Shown here in pieces: positions 35,159-46,410 of a DNA stretch of 64,000 bases (position 1 is its first letter; every line of letters begins with the position of its first letter). Below the pieces are notes generated by a model that did not search any database, was not told the DNA's origin, and saw only the letters and a list, made by a program, of their open reading frames with translations. The translations under genes were made by a program, and so were the position numbers. Source of the stretch: Larix kaempferi (Eukaryota; Streptophyta; Pinopsida; Pinales; Pinaceae); contig BSBM01000994.1 of assembly GCA_027924585.1 (NCBI GenBank), forward strand, positions 11,881,001 to 11,945,000, read 5' to 3'.

Positions 35159-35523
35159 TATAACTTGTTGGAAGAGACTATGTTGTCCTACAAACTAGAA
35201 TTCAATACCACTACCAATGTTGTTGACTATGAAACCCTTATCTTAGGCCTCTGAGCCGCTAAAGACCTCATAATTACTAAGCTGGCAGTCTTTGGAGGCA
35301 CGAAATTGGTAGTAAACAAGGTCAAGGGTATTTATCAAACAAAGTACCCAAGGCTTAGAGAATAGATGAATATCATTTTGGATCTTATTGAAAACTTATT
35401 TGATTCCTTTAATATAACTTTTTTCCCAAGGGAGCACAACCAATAGGTTGATTCGTTGGCTCTAGTAGCTAGTACATTCAAACCTCCCAAGAAACCAAAG
35501 TTGAAATATGAAGTGGAGATGTG

Positions 35524-35929
35524 ATATCATCCTTCTATCCCTGACAACATCAAACATTGGCAAGTATTTGAGGATGGTCAGTAGATTAAACATTTTGTTC
35601 AACTTATGGATGAATTTTCAGCTATAATATAGACATTCATGAAGAGTATGAAATGGAAAACATCACATAGACAAAAAAGATGGCAACTCCTAAATTAATG
35701 CAACATGTTTCTGGTCACAAGATTCTCTAGCTAAAGAACAATTATATCCCAAAAGGTCTAGTCCCTCTGGAACAATTGTTTGATAAAAATGAGATCCTTA
35801 TTAAACCAACAGTTCAACCAACTACTGAAGCTGTGCAGGAAGTTAATATTGGTACCCTAGAAGAACCAAAATGCATCAAGCTTTCAAAGTCCTTGTCAAT
35901 CGAGTAGAAGAAAAGGTAGGAAGATCTAT
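35524..35929 (+). pseudogene. Spacer between extra RNase H and RT
   Basis: The translation contains YHPSIPDNIKHWQVFEDG, LVPLEQLFDKNEI and EEPKCIKLSKSLSIE-type pieces and many stops. It is the link to the RT in plant gypsy polyproteins of this type. Confidence 0.55.
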
Positions 35930-36792
35930 TCAAAGAGTATATGGATGTTTTTGCTTGGAAGTATGAAGATTTGAAAACTTATTACACGTCTGTTATATAA
36001 CATAGGATCCCTTTAAAACCAGATGATAAGCCAGTAAAGTAGAAGTTAAGGAAAGTAAATCCTATTTTACTCCCTATAATTGAAAAAGAGGTGAAGAAAT
36101 TACTTCATGCTAAAATCATTATTCCCCTCAGATATTCAGAGTGTGTAGATAATCTAGTACCAGTGAGGAAGAATAATGAGGAAATTCGTTTGTGTGTTGA
36201 TTTCTGAAATCTTAACAAGTGAACTCCTTAAAATACAATTACCCTCTACCCAAAATGGATCATATTATTTAGAAAGTGGTGGGGAGAACCAGAGTGTATA
36301 TGATGGATGGATTTTTGGGTTATAATAAGATTTCCATGCATCTTGATGATAGGGAAAAAATGGCTTTCACCACACCATGGGGAAAATTTATGTATGTTAA
36401 TATGCCCTTTGGCCTCATCAATACTAGGAAAATATTCCAAAGAGATATGGATATAATATTCATATGTGAAAAGGAAACAAATATATTATTATATACCTCG
36501 ATGATATGACAGTATTCTCAAAATCGAATGAAGATCATCTTCAACATCTAAAGAAAACCTTCAGGAAATGTAGAAAATTCGGTTTGTCCCTAAACCCTAA
36601 AAGATCCTTTTTTGCAATGACAGAAGAAAAATTGTTCGGACATAACATATCTAAAGATGGAGTTAAAATAGATCTATATATAGTGGATGCTATAAAATTA
36701 ATTGATCTCCTAAGAAATAAAAAGGAAGTATGGTCATTTATTGGCAAAATAAATTTTATACAAAGATTTGTTCCTAATTTTGTTGTGAGATA
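35930..36792 (+). pseudogene. Gypsy reverse transcriptase
   Basis: The frame pieces give YMDVFAWKYEDL, HRIPLKPDDKP, KLLHAKIIIPLRYSECVDNLV, RLCVDF-NLNK, then MVYVNMPFGLIN-like sequence (36400), the catalytic YLDD at 36494-36505 (IYLDDMTVFSKSN) and KCRKFGLSLNPKRSFFAM. RT makes the cDNA. The YLDD motif itself is intact but upstream stops (for example in HRIPL-PDDK) and a frame change just before it break the gene. It sits between the two RNase H domains. Confidence 0.83.
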
Positions 36793-37300
36793 ATGAAAGA
36801 GATTATTGATATGTTGAGGAAAGATGTTGAGATAAAATGGACTACAAAAGAGATGAATTATTTTAAACAAATAAAGGATTCCTTAGGAGAATCACCAGTT
36901 TTAATAAGTCCTGATTATACTAAAGAGTTTCTTATATTTTATTTTTCCTTTGAAGTTACTATCACAACAGTCCTTCTACATAAAAATGATGAAGGACATG
37001 AGAAACCCATTTCCTTGTCCATTAGGGCATTGAGAGAGGCTGAGTTAAAATACAACACTATGGAGAAACAAGCATATGCACCAGTGAAAGCACTCAAGGA
37101 TATTCTCTGTCAACTAGATAGTAAAGGCAGAAGAGGAAAGTGGATTTACAAAATCCAAGAATATGACATGGAAATTAAGCTTTCCAAGATAGTAAAAGGA
37201 CAAGGACTAGCCAAACTTATGGCTGAATTGAACTATCAAGCTTTGGAGATAAATTTGACAAACCAACTTCCCAATCGGGAGGAAGAAGGTACTCAACAAA
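36793..37300 (+). pseudogene. Gypsy RNase H (the usual one after RT)
   Basis: A 246-codon frame (36793-37533) begins MKEIIDMLRKDVEIKWT, with SLGESPVLISPDYTKEFLIF, VLLHKNDEGHEKPIS, KYNTMEKQAYAPVKALKDI and GRRGKWIYKIQEYDMEIKLS. This is the gypsy connection and RNase H. About 25 residues are missing between VKALKDI and the GKWI block compared with what I know of the family. Integrase begins in the same frame. Confidence 0.8.
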
Positions 37301-39560
37301 ATATCCCTCTTAATATTTCTAAAAATTTTTCTTACTCTGAATGTTACAAAGAAATTGTTTACTATCTGCAACATTTAAGTTGTCCCCCTGATCTTGACAA
37401 AGCTAAAATGAGGTCTCTTAGACTCAAAGTTGTTAAATACTGCATTCTAGATGGATACTTATTTTGGAAACATCCTCTTGGATTTTTATTGAATTGTGTA
37501 ATAAAGCAAGAAAATGAAGGTATAATTGCATAATTATATAAAGGTGTATGCTGAGAACATCATGCATGGAGAACCACCACTTATAAAGTCCTTCGAGTCA
37601 GTTACTATTGGCCAACTTTGTTTACTGTCTCTAACAAAATTGTTAGAGGCTACAGCAAATCTCAAATGTTTACAGGAAAACAGAATCTCAAACCACTGCC
37701 TCTCAAACCAATCACAGTCGAAGCACCTTTCCAATAGTGGGGTCTATATTTTATAGGAGAGATTAATCCAATTCCAGTGGTCAACAAAAATGGATTCTTA
37801 CTGCTACTGACTACTTGACAAAATGGGTAGAAGCATTACCAACAATAAATGCTAATGGTACTATTATAATTAATTTCCTGGAAGAGAATATTCTAGCATG
37901 ATTCGAATGTCTAAGGAATATCATTACATATAATACCCAGGATTTCGAGTCAACCAAAATTATGAGTTTCTGTCAAAATTAAAACATTGAATTAATTCAT
38001 TCAACAACCTAGTATCCTCAAGGTAATGGCTTGGCAGAATCCTCTAATAAAATCCTAGTAACTATCATCAAGATGCTAAAGATAAATAAAAAGGCATGGG
38101 ATTCTCAGCTAAAATTTTAATTATGGGAAGATAGGATCAGTGTTAAGAGAGAAATTGGCACTTCTCCTTTCCAACTCATCTATGTTAAAGAGTCAGTCCT
38201 TCCTATTCAACTTGGTCTAGGGTGAAAAAATGAAGATGGGTGTCTATTTTGGGGGGTCTCATGAGAAAATAATTCTAGTTTTTTCATGTTTTTCAACTTT
38301 GGGCGAACAAAAGTGATATTTTTGTTTAGAATTTCAGTTTGCAGTAAAAGGAAAACTTTTAGAGGATTATGTTAGTTTTCTATTCATAAATTTTTTTTAT
38401 TGAGATTTGATATGTCGATTACACAAATGTTTGACAGTGTGTTCTTATAAAATGAAAAGACTACAAAATAGTCATGATTTGTTGCGCCAGTAAAATTGCT
38501 GTTACGACAATATACACACAATGTACACACAATGTATTAGTGCCTGACTATAAGTTTGTAACCAATGGATCTATATACTAATTATTATATTTTTTTAAAT
38601 TTGATCAATGGGGAAACTTAGTCGATTTTAAACATGTTTTTTGTTGCGCCACTTTTCTCTCAATTGACTCTAAAAATAAAAAATCTACAAACACCCTTTT
38701 AAAGTAGACATGCCAATTAAGAATCCCACATTTTTTTAAATTTTTTTGGTGGTGTATTTTTGAAGTTATGGATTTTTCTTTTCACCATTTTTTTAAAGAG
38801 ATGAATCCAAACTTGACACATGTTACGAAAATAAAACATTAAAAATATCAGTTCTTATCTATACATGACAAAATCTATACCCATGTAAAGTACATTCAAT
38901 GATGAACCTAATGGTATCAAGTATGACATTCGTTTTGTAGTGTAAGAGGTTGTTTTTCCATTCCAAAAATGGAGAAACATGAAAATTCTGCAGAATCGCC
39001 AAGCTTCAATGTCTCAGAGATTATTCGGCCAAATCACCTTTTTTTGTAATAGCGCCGTCAATCACAGCAAAGGTTATTCGGCCGAATAATGAAACAGAAA
39101 AGAAATTTCGTCAACCGGGAAAAACAAAATACGTTTTCTATACTCGTATAAATAAACCTAAATTGATTCATTATTTTCGCATGTTTTAACTCTGCCAGTA
39201 ATGAAGTTATTACAACTAGAACATGATGAGCCAAATTACATGGAAATAATAATTCATCAATTGATTGAGATTTAGCAAGTCCGAGAACAAATAGATGATA
39301 CAACCAAGATACATCAGGAAAAAATGAAGGTGACTTTTGATAGGAGAGCGATAGCCAGGGACTTTCAATCGGGAGATCTTGTTCTAAAATGGTCTACTAG
39401 GTGAGAAGAAATGTCCAAACATGGTAAATTTGATAATATTTGGCTTGAACTATTCAAAGTAGTTACAGTCCAGGACAACAACACTTATGAGCTGGCGCAA
39501 CCCAATGACAAGATCCGGGGGAACCCTATCAATGGCAGGTTTCTGAAGTGCTCCTTTCAG
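37300..39560 (+). pseudogene. Gypsy integrase, split by a 969-bp insertion
   Basis: N-terminal part (37330-37530): a Cys/His-type block with LRLKVVKYCILDGYLFWKHP. Then a zinc-finger-like stretch with HHAWRTTTYKVLR and SQMFTGKQNLKPLPLKPIT, where Cys residues are replaced by Ser. The core follows with WGLYFIGEI, TKWVEALPTINANGT, NFLEENILA, HST-YPQGNGLAESSNK and GTSPFQLIYVKESVLPIQLGL, stopping at 38219. After the insertion the frame resumes at 39189 with TLPVMKLLQLEHDEPNYMEI, KVTFDRRAIARDFQSGDLVL and the chromatin-tail-like NTYELAQPNDK. Integrase inserts element cDNA. Stops are frequent. Confidence 0.82.
38220..39188. mobile_element. 969-bp insertion in the integrase
   Basis: Integrase reading is lost at 38219 and resumes at 39189 in the same frame. 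The ends are weakly inverted: GGTGAAAAAATGAAG on the left against GCGAAAATAATGAAT in reverse complement on the right. It contains a TTATTCGGCC repeat near 39022 and 39074 and a GTACACACAATG/ATACACACAATG pair near 38510-38530. No protein is supported. It may be a small non-autonomous DNA element, but a target duplication beyond TA is not clear. Confidence 0.45.
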
Positions 39561-39769
39561 TATTCAATCTTTATATTTTCTCTTCTAAGGAAGCTTTGTA
39601 TCAATATGTATCATACTTTTTTTCCCTTTAAAAAAATTTCTTTAATTACTGTCTTTACATATGTTTCAAATCACAATCTATCTATTTGAGTTTGTAAAAA
39701 TGAAGGGTTGATATGACTCCATAACCCAATGGACTTAAAGGCACTAGTCTACAGTTCTCAGCCTCTTCC

Positions 39770-39799
39770 AGAGAAAAATGTTGTCCCCGCTGAAGCCAA
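39770..39799 (+). other. Region of the polypurine tract before the 3' LTR
   Basis: GAGAAAAATG followed by a C-rich piece lies just before the LTR start at 39800. This is where the plus-strand primer (polypurine tract) is expected; the purine run is short and decayed. Confidence 0.3.
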
Positions 39800-40905
39800 T
39801 GTTAGTACCAATATTTTCACACTGAGCGATAAGTAACGTAGTCGATCACAAACTAATCAACAGCCTCCATATCACGCTATGCTGAGCTTAATTGAGGGGA
39901 CAATGCATTTATAAAATGGCATGGATAATCTACAAGTTGGAAACAATTGCATAGAAGGATTACTAATTTTGTACCAAATAAAGATCCAGTTTGAAAATGG
40001 AGATTTATTTAGGGTCCATAGGTGCACGGCTATTAAACAGAGAGATAGAGCCCTAAATAATAAAATACTTAGCCATGTGGTGCTCGCAAGCTGATTCAGA
40101 GCCCGAAAAGTAGTCTCTCACTACAACTTGTATCGATACTTGAAAACCGCCACAGGAAATCAAAATCAAAATAGAGGGGTCCATACACTATGGGGTCCAG
40201 TATCATGACAGGAAATGTCACATCACCAACTACATAGTAGATCACCATGGAAAAACTTCAAGATGTAGGTCTCTCTTAGATCAATGATCCAAGGGCATTT
40301 AGGCTTCTCAAAGTGCCCGATTTATAATTCTGGAATGCAAACTTGAATCCAAAAACACCTACGACGTGCATGTCAGCAGAGTAGGCATTCAGGGACTCAA
40401 AATATATCAGAGGAAACCAGCTTAAAACAACCATGAAACCACTCTCTTATTTCTATAAAAAACAACGGATAATTGTCACGTCATAAGAGTTTTCTACCAG
40501 ATAAAGTTGGCTGAATGATTATTAGAAGATATCAAAGTCAAGCATAGATATCAAGATGGGGTGATCTACGACTATCATGTTTTCAGAACCTAGTAACTGC
40601 TTGAAATTTAAAAATCCATGCATGAACCTGAATAAAAAACCATTGTCTCCACGTGGTGCTCTCAAATTCATTCAGGGCTTGAAAAGCAGTTTCCTAATAC
40701 CATCTTCACAAGGCCCTGGAGCCGCTTTACGAGTCTTTTTCCTCCTAGGTGGACCCACCTAGATTTTATCCAACATATATTACCACTTCCATCTCAATAG
40801 TAACTATCCCCACACATTAAAATCTCTCGCTCCCCTTGTTCAAAGGACCAATCTCTTGGTGCCACATATACAAGTCATTTAAGTTGCCCATTTTCAAATT
40901 TTCGC

Positions 40906-40914
40906 TATATATAT
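40906..40914 (+). promoter_or_regulatory. TATA box of the 3' LTR
   Basis: TATATATAT, identical to that in the 5' LTR and 139 bp upstream of the ATG at 41045. Confidence 0.6.
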
Positions 40915-41044
40915 GCCTTATTTGAATTGATTGAACACTTATTCTTCTTGCTATTGTGAGCTCTACTATTCCATCACTGCACCAGTCAATTCATAGCCAA
41001 TACTGAGCATTCCTCATCCCCTATTTCATTCCACTAGCATCGTC

Positions 41045-44000
41045 ATGGCTTCTACCGCTAACCTTGAGACAATTCCTGCTATAGGCTCTACAATCAACAA
41101 AGAAGAGCACTTAGGCCACAAGTATTTTGATATCCATGACCCCATATCCTCAATCCCCAATCTACATCAATTATCCAGAGAAGCGGAAGACCAGGCCAAG
41201 AACGGAAATGATTTATTCAATCTATGGGGCTCTAGACTGGAAAATATGGTTTTACCATAGGCCAAATACTTCCCAGAGCTAGTGCAGTGGTGTGCTAAAA
41301 TATATGCTCTCAAGAAGAAGGTAATTGATTCTCTTCTAGGATCAGTTCTCTTCCGAATTAAAAGAGAACTCATCATGGAGATGACGGAAACCGAAGAAGA
41401 CAATTCCATCTTCCAATTTAGTGAAGAGGTCCTTGCAGGAAAGATCAGATAATTACCATCAGAAAGTAGGGAAGCCTTCATCAGGTTGTTAATTCCCCCA
41501 AGAGTAGACCTTCCTAGTACATAGTCAATGTTCAGTCTTGAAGTATTCTCATAGCAAGCTCGACTAGCATTGTCCATGATTTTCTAGATCCTTGGGTATG
41601 ATCATGACTTGGTAATTGATGATGTTTCACTAGGATTCCTCTTTCTTATCAATTTGTCACAGCATGAATTTCCAATTAAGTTAGATATGGCATCTTTCCT
41701 TGCTTAGTCCATGCCTTGAAGTTCAAGAATTTTTCTTCTAGAAAGCTGTTCAGATACAATTTCTTTTTAATCTACATGATCATCTATCATAATAAGGAGT
41801 TCTTCAACAAAGAGGACCTCCATAAGTCAATTACTCCTATTCCAAGTCATGAAGGTTTTTTTTTGTGGATACTGTCATAGCTAAAATTTATTCCTTATTA
41901 TTAAATGCTCCTCCTCCCAAAATATTGATGGAGTGTAAGGATTTTCTCCAGTTAAATCCTGACAAATCAGTTGGGGATTGGTTTTGCTTCAAGACCCACA
42001 CTGAGATTCAAGTATATGGAACAGAGCTAGCTCCATACAATTTGCTTGTATTCATGACAACTAGGCTCCTTGCCTTGGAGTACATACACCAAAGTTTCAA
42101 CTTTGATGATGTACACTTCATGAAGGGCAATAGCCCTAGGACCCTCAAAGTCCCCAATGAATATGGGCCTTTTAAAGCAAGAAGAAGGTCTGCTCAAGAA
42201 GTGGTGGAAGAGATGATGGAAACTTTCAACTTCCCTACGAGTTTTACATGGAAATACGATCCTAAAGGGATCATCTCTCAGAAAATACAATGTGCTAGAG
42301 TAACGACTTATCGTCATGAGCCACACACAATACTAGACAAAATTTCTAACTTGGATAGTTGGGAGAAAGTGAAACTGGCTTTGGATCCAAGCCAAGCAGT
42401 AGTGGCACCAGTCATTCCTACTTCACATAAATTTGATAACTTAGGAAAGAGGAGAACCCCTTAACCAACCTTTGATGTCAACAAGGATAAATCTAAGATT
42501 GCCAAGTCAAAGACAAATAAACACAAATCGAAGAAGGCTTGTAGCACAACGTTGCAGATTAAACCCATTCCTACATATCTAAAACCTATCATATTGGAAA
42601 ATTTCCTCTCTACGTCGTGGCCTCAAAAGCAAGAGACATCTTCTCAAAAACATGTGTTGGTGACAACATCATCAGTTAAGGATGGAATATTTTGTCTATA
42701 CTCTTAGATTGAGAATGACAATATCGATCTTCAAAAAAGTCTGTTTTTGAAGAAAGATATTGATACAGGACATCAGTCCAAGATGTTGTCTACATTGGAT
42801 TTAACGCAGGGGACCCTAAAGATGGCAAGTTTAGAACCACTTGTTCCTGGTGGTAAGAAGGTCCCTTAAATATTCAATACCACTCAGGTCACGGTTAACT
42901 TGGACATGCTCCCTTCAAAAGACATCATGGAAATTCATCGACAGACAAGTGAAGGTGTATACATGGATGTAACGAAATACACTATGAGTACTAATAAGTT
43001 GCGAGTTGCAGTCAACATACTGGAAAAACAACTAAAAAATGAAAATTCATCAAATAAAGCCAAGAAGTTGAAGATCTCTAATTTGGAGCAACAAAATACC
43101 AAATTAGCAAAAGACCCAAGTGATGCAACTCCTATTCAAACCATGTTAAAAGAAAAGAATAAATAGATTGCAGGTTTGCAGAATAGGCTCAATATCCCCA
43201 TGGTTGAGCACTCTCAAATAGTTGAGGTTCTAGAAATACAGTCTGAGTTGGAAAAGGCACTGGCTAATAGCCAGACACTCAAAGAAAAGATTGTTTCTAT
43301 GGAAAGTGAAGCAGATGAGCTCAAAAAGAAGAATTAGTATACTCTCTTCCGAAAGGATACAATTTTGTAGGCTACCTCTTTAGCTGACCCTACAGATAAG
43401 CTTCCATAGGCAGTATAGGAAATTATCCTTAAATATGCTCAGTTAAATCATGTACAGGATCAACTAAAGATCAAATGCGATGATCTAAGGAATGCCAACG
43501 AGGAAGTAGCCAAGATAGACCTAACCATTTATGAACTATAAGAGTCTAAAGTAGAATTGAAAAAGAGCATTTAGGTTTTATCTAGAAAACTGATGGGAAA
43601 GCCTTTCCTCGAGACTGCAAGGTTCATGTTTTGGGAATAAATAGAAACACTTATAATAGTACAATGGAGCCATTTCGTCATTTCACAAGAAGAGTGGGAA
43701 ATCACTGACACATCATCCCAGGATTTTCAGACAATTTTGAAGAACAGGGGAAAAAATCCAGAGATAGAAAACACTGTAATTGATTTCTTAAAGGAAAATG
43801 CCTTTGATGAGCTTCAATACTAAGCCATTCCAGATAGAACAAAAATTTCCATAGAGGCTAATAAAGTGATTAGTAAGGGAATGATGGCTCCGAATGTTGG
43901 TGATATGGCTAACCAACTGATGCACGATGTTTTCTCTCTCAAAGCTTTATTCAGCAATGTGTTTCCTCTTGGTATTCCGTCCTTTTTGGATGGACATGGA

Positions 44001-44420
44001 CATTTATACTGCAAAGACCATTATAATGTCATGATTTTAAAGGAACAAAATTCTGAAGTCCATCTGGAAGATATTCATGGAGAATTAGATGGAAAGACAA
44101 TTGTGGATAAGCTACACTCATCTTTCGAAATCCTTCCCCATCTTCAGACCATTTCCAAGTCTTTTCCTAAGCCCACTTTCGAGCATTATTCGAAGCTAGA
44201 TATGGCCTTCAGGGAGTTGAATTTTTTCCAGTGTCCACTAGGTAAATAGTGGAAGAGAATCATTAGGTTTCTTCAACTAAGTAGTCAGAAAGAGCCTCAA
44301 TTTCACTGTTAGCAGTTGGAACGTCGTATTTGCAGTTGAATCCTCCTCTTCCTCAGCCAGGAGGACCCTAGTCTCCACTTCCAGCAAGCCAACATCATTA
44401 TGCCAGATACGCATCTTTTG
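41045..44420 (+). pseudogene. LTR-embedded ORF, copy 2
   Basis: Same protein as at 26082. It starts MASTANLETIPAIGSTINK and keeps a long open stretch (41865-42464, 199 codons) covering NPDKSVGDWFCFKTHTEIQV and FNFDDVHFMKGN. The coiled-coil-like region is at about 42890-43600, and the C-terminal block at 43866-44249 contains VGDMANQLMHDV, FLDGHGHLYCKDHYNVM and DIHGELDG. TAG stops at 41522 and 41552 match copy 1 codon for codon. Copy-specific stops include TAG after MVLP (41258-41260). The N-terminal globular block differs from copy 1 at about 15% of bases. Confidence 0.6.
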
Positions 44421-45168
44421 TAACAATATTTTGTTTGTAACATAATGAAGAACTGAAAGTTTTTTAATCCATAACCAATTTTTGTTATAGATTTTGTAAG
44501 AGCGCAAAGGGATATAAATATATTAGAACAATTGATACACAAGGTCGACTCTTTTGTGAGAAGTATAACTTCTGATGATTTTGGTCTGATTAAATAATGA
44601 GAAAAGGACATTCAATCTCTATCATGGATTTGTGTGGATTCTAAGCTTTGGTTATGTGCAGTTAGTATTTGCTCCTTTGTATTTTCATATATTTCAACCT
44701 TCTGTAATTTGAAAAGTTAATTTATTTCCCTATGGTTTGATCTACCACTGATATTTGATACAAATATGATTGTGCACAAAATTTTATTGTGTGTTTTGAA
44801 GTATTCATAGTAAATGAATTGAACATTGATTGGATTATTCCTGCAAGGATTGGGTTTTTTTTGTTGTTATTCTGTTGTCACTTCTGAATTTAATGCTTAG
44901 TACATTTTTTGCAAACATGAGATAAATAATTACTTTATTGTACCTTTACTCATGTCATTCACTTATCCATTCATTAAAAATTTTGATGACATGCTAGAAG
45001 TGCTGCCCACAAATAATCGTGATTATGGATGTCCTCCATATTCGCAATCAAAGCAAATGATATAATTCTTGATTAATTGTTGGCTTGAAGATAAACTAAA
45101 ACAAGCAAGATTATTGATGCCTAGACACAATTTTAAAATAAAACCTTAGAACATCTTTGTGACTAATA

Positions 45169-45300
45169 GGTGTAATGACCATATTATCCATAAATGGAGC
45201 AAGACTAAATGGTCTTGGTACCCCCATCACTGGTAGACTCACTGGTTCTTTGTTACCTTCACTAGTCAATTGGTGCATGGATCCCATCTTCACTATCAGT
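45169..45300 (-). pseudogene. Old gypsy fragment, right of the giant element
   Basis: Continuation of the minus-strand fragment at 24200-24874 after the target duplication; see that entry. The Pro-rich segment lies at 45180-45290. Confidence 0.4.
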
Positions 45301-45539
45301 TCTGATTTTGGAAGGCCCGATTACATTGGAGAATGAAATTACATCTTTTTAGGGAATTTACACTTATTTTATTTTTTAAATACAAGTTCACCAAGTCGTA
45401 ATTAAAAATAACCTACATGCAAGAACTCTTGCACTAAAGTGACTATGCACATATCACTCACTTGTTGCACCATATTGCATCTATTGTGGTTGGCATACTT
45501 TTGCATTTGTTCAAATTATGTTTAATTCCACAATCACTC

Positions 45540-46410
45540 TCATTTTTTACACAAATCCTTCACCATAGAGGAACAAAACAACCTCTAATGTAGTCCCGAA
45601 GACTGCAAGGCCTATCCTCTCTCTCGAGGGGTGTTTTTACACCATCTCTCCATTGTTCATGCAGATGTCACTCTAGCTGGAGCCGGCCCCATGATGCATT
45701 GATAGGATCATCTGGGTGAGGCCACTCGTTGATCAGTTCATTTTATCCTCTTAGATAAAGTGTTAATCCTTCTACCTCCTCCACCACCATAAGAGGATCA
45801 CCTTCATTTTCTCCCCCTATAGAGAGTCAAGGCACATCTACCCCTGCTCCTCTTGGAATAGGTCCCGCTTTGGTTTCTTCTCTTATATATCCTTTGGACC
45901 ATGTTGATCCCTCCTCTCTTGTAGAAGGTTATTCGTTATTTTCAACACCACCATGGTCTCCACCTTGTGGAAACCTCACACAGTATATAATGCAAGGACC
46001 TAATCCTCTTACCCTACCTTTCATGGCTAGCCTGAATCTTCTAGATTTGGCCAAACTGATCAATGACCCTATTGGCCAGATATGCCAGATAAAATTCCCT
46101 CCAACATTCCTAAATTAGAAGGGAACCAAGGGGATGATCCCACCAATCATGTCATGTCCTTCCACCTCTAGTGTTCTTCCAAGTGGAAGAATGCCAGCTG
46201 AGTCGTATGTGAACTTAACTAGATCGGCCCATGCCACCTTTGTGACCTTAGCAACCACATTACTCACCTGCTTCCAACTCCTAATTAACTGTGACCTTTG
46301 TCTCAAAATGCTCATGGATTTCCGACAAAATACATTTACCCACATCACAAACCATGTCTCTAGATTGCTTCATGAGTGCTGCTCTCCCTACATTCGCTTA
46401 TGATGCCTCC
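45540..46410 (+). pseudogene. Gypsy gag fragment of another family
   Basis: Plus-strand pieces in order: NLLDLAKLINDPIG, then IPSNIPKLEGNQGDDPTNHV and MSFHL-CSS, then after a frame change HATFVTLATTLLTCFQLL and MDFRQNTFTHITNHV. This is the N-terminal part of a plant Ty3/gypsy Gag (pattern IPKFEGxxGEDPxxHVxxFH). Stops and frameshifts are frequent. No pol follows; downstream DNA is unassigned. Confidence 0.65.

Larger units (their letters stand above)
32720..35523 (+). pseudogene. Extra (archaeal-like) RNase H between protease and RT, split by a foldback element
   Basis: The domain starts WKLYFDGAST at 32720 and continues GVLLFSPAREKIY to 32806. It resumes after the insertion at 35163 with LLEETMLSYKLEFNT, then NVVDYETLILGL (stop before AAKD), FGGTKLVVNKVKGIYQTKYP and FFPREHNQ-VDSLALVAS (35450). 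These are the FDGA, E and D blocks of a plant RNase H of the extra kind found in Tat-type gypsy elements (often called aRH). In the classic order an extra RNase H follows RT; here it precedes RT. Removing the insertion restores the frame exactly. Confidence 0.78.
24875..45168 (+). mobile_element. Giant (20.3 kb) Ty3/gypsy element with ORF-bearing LTRs
   Basis: The element is bounded by direct repeats 24875-30114 and 39800-45168, both starting TGTTA(C/G)TACCAATATTTTC and ending ACTAACA/ACTAATA. The flanks are GGTGC (24870-24874) and GGTGT (45169-45173), a 5-bp target-site duplication with one mismatch. Inside are a PBS-like site, gag, protease, an RNase H, RT, a second RNase H and integrase on the plus strand, with RT before integrase as in Ty3/gypsy. 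LTR divergence is about 15% in the 160 bp I compared by eye. Two younger insertions split it (32811-35158 and 38220-39188). All frames are decayed. Confidence 0.87.
39800..45168 (+). mobile_element. 3' LTR of the giant gypsy element (5,369 bp)
   Basis: Colinear with 24875-30114, including the TATA box and the embedded ORF. It has small extra pieces, for example near 40575-40630, accounting for its extra length. It ends ACTAATA at 45168, where the terminal CA has decayed to TA; the 5-bp flank GGTGT follows. Confidence 0.85.

Noticed and set aside
32807-35162. TA target duplication (Tc1/mariner type) for the foldback element
   Set aside because: Removing only TA leaves a frame-breaking junction; a 4-bp TATA restores the RNase H frame. 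The palindromic TATA leaves some doubt, so no superfamily is assigned.
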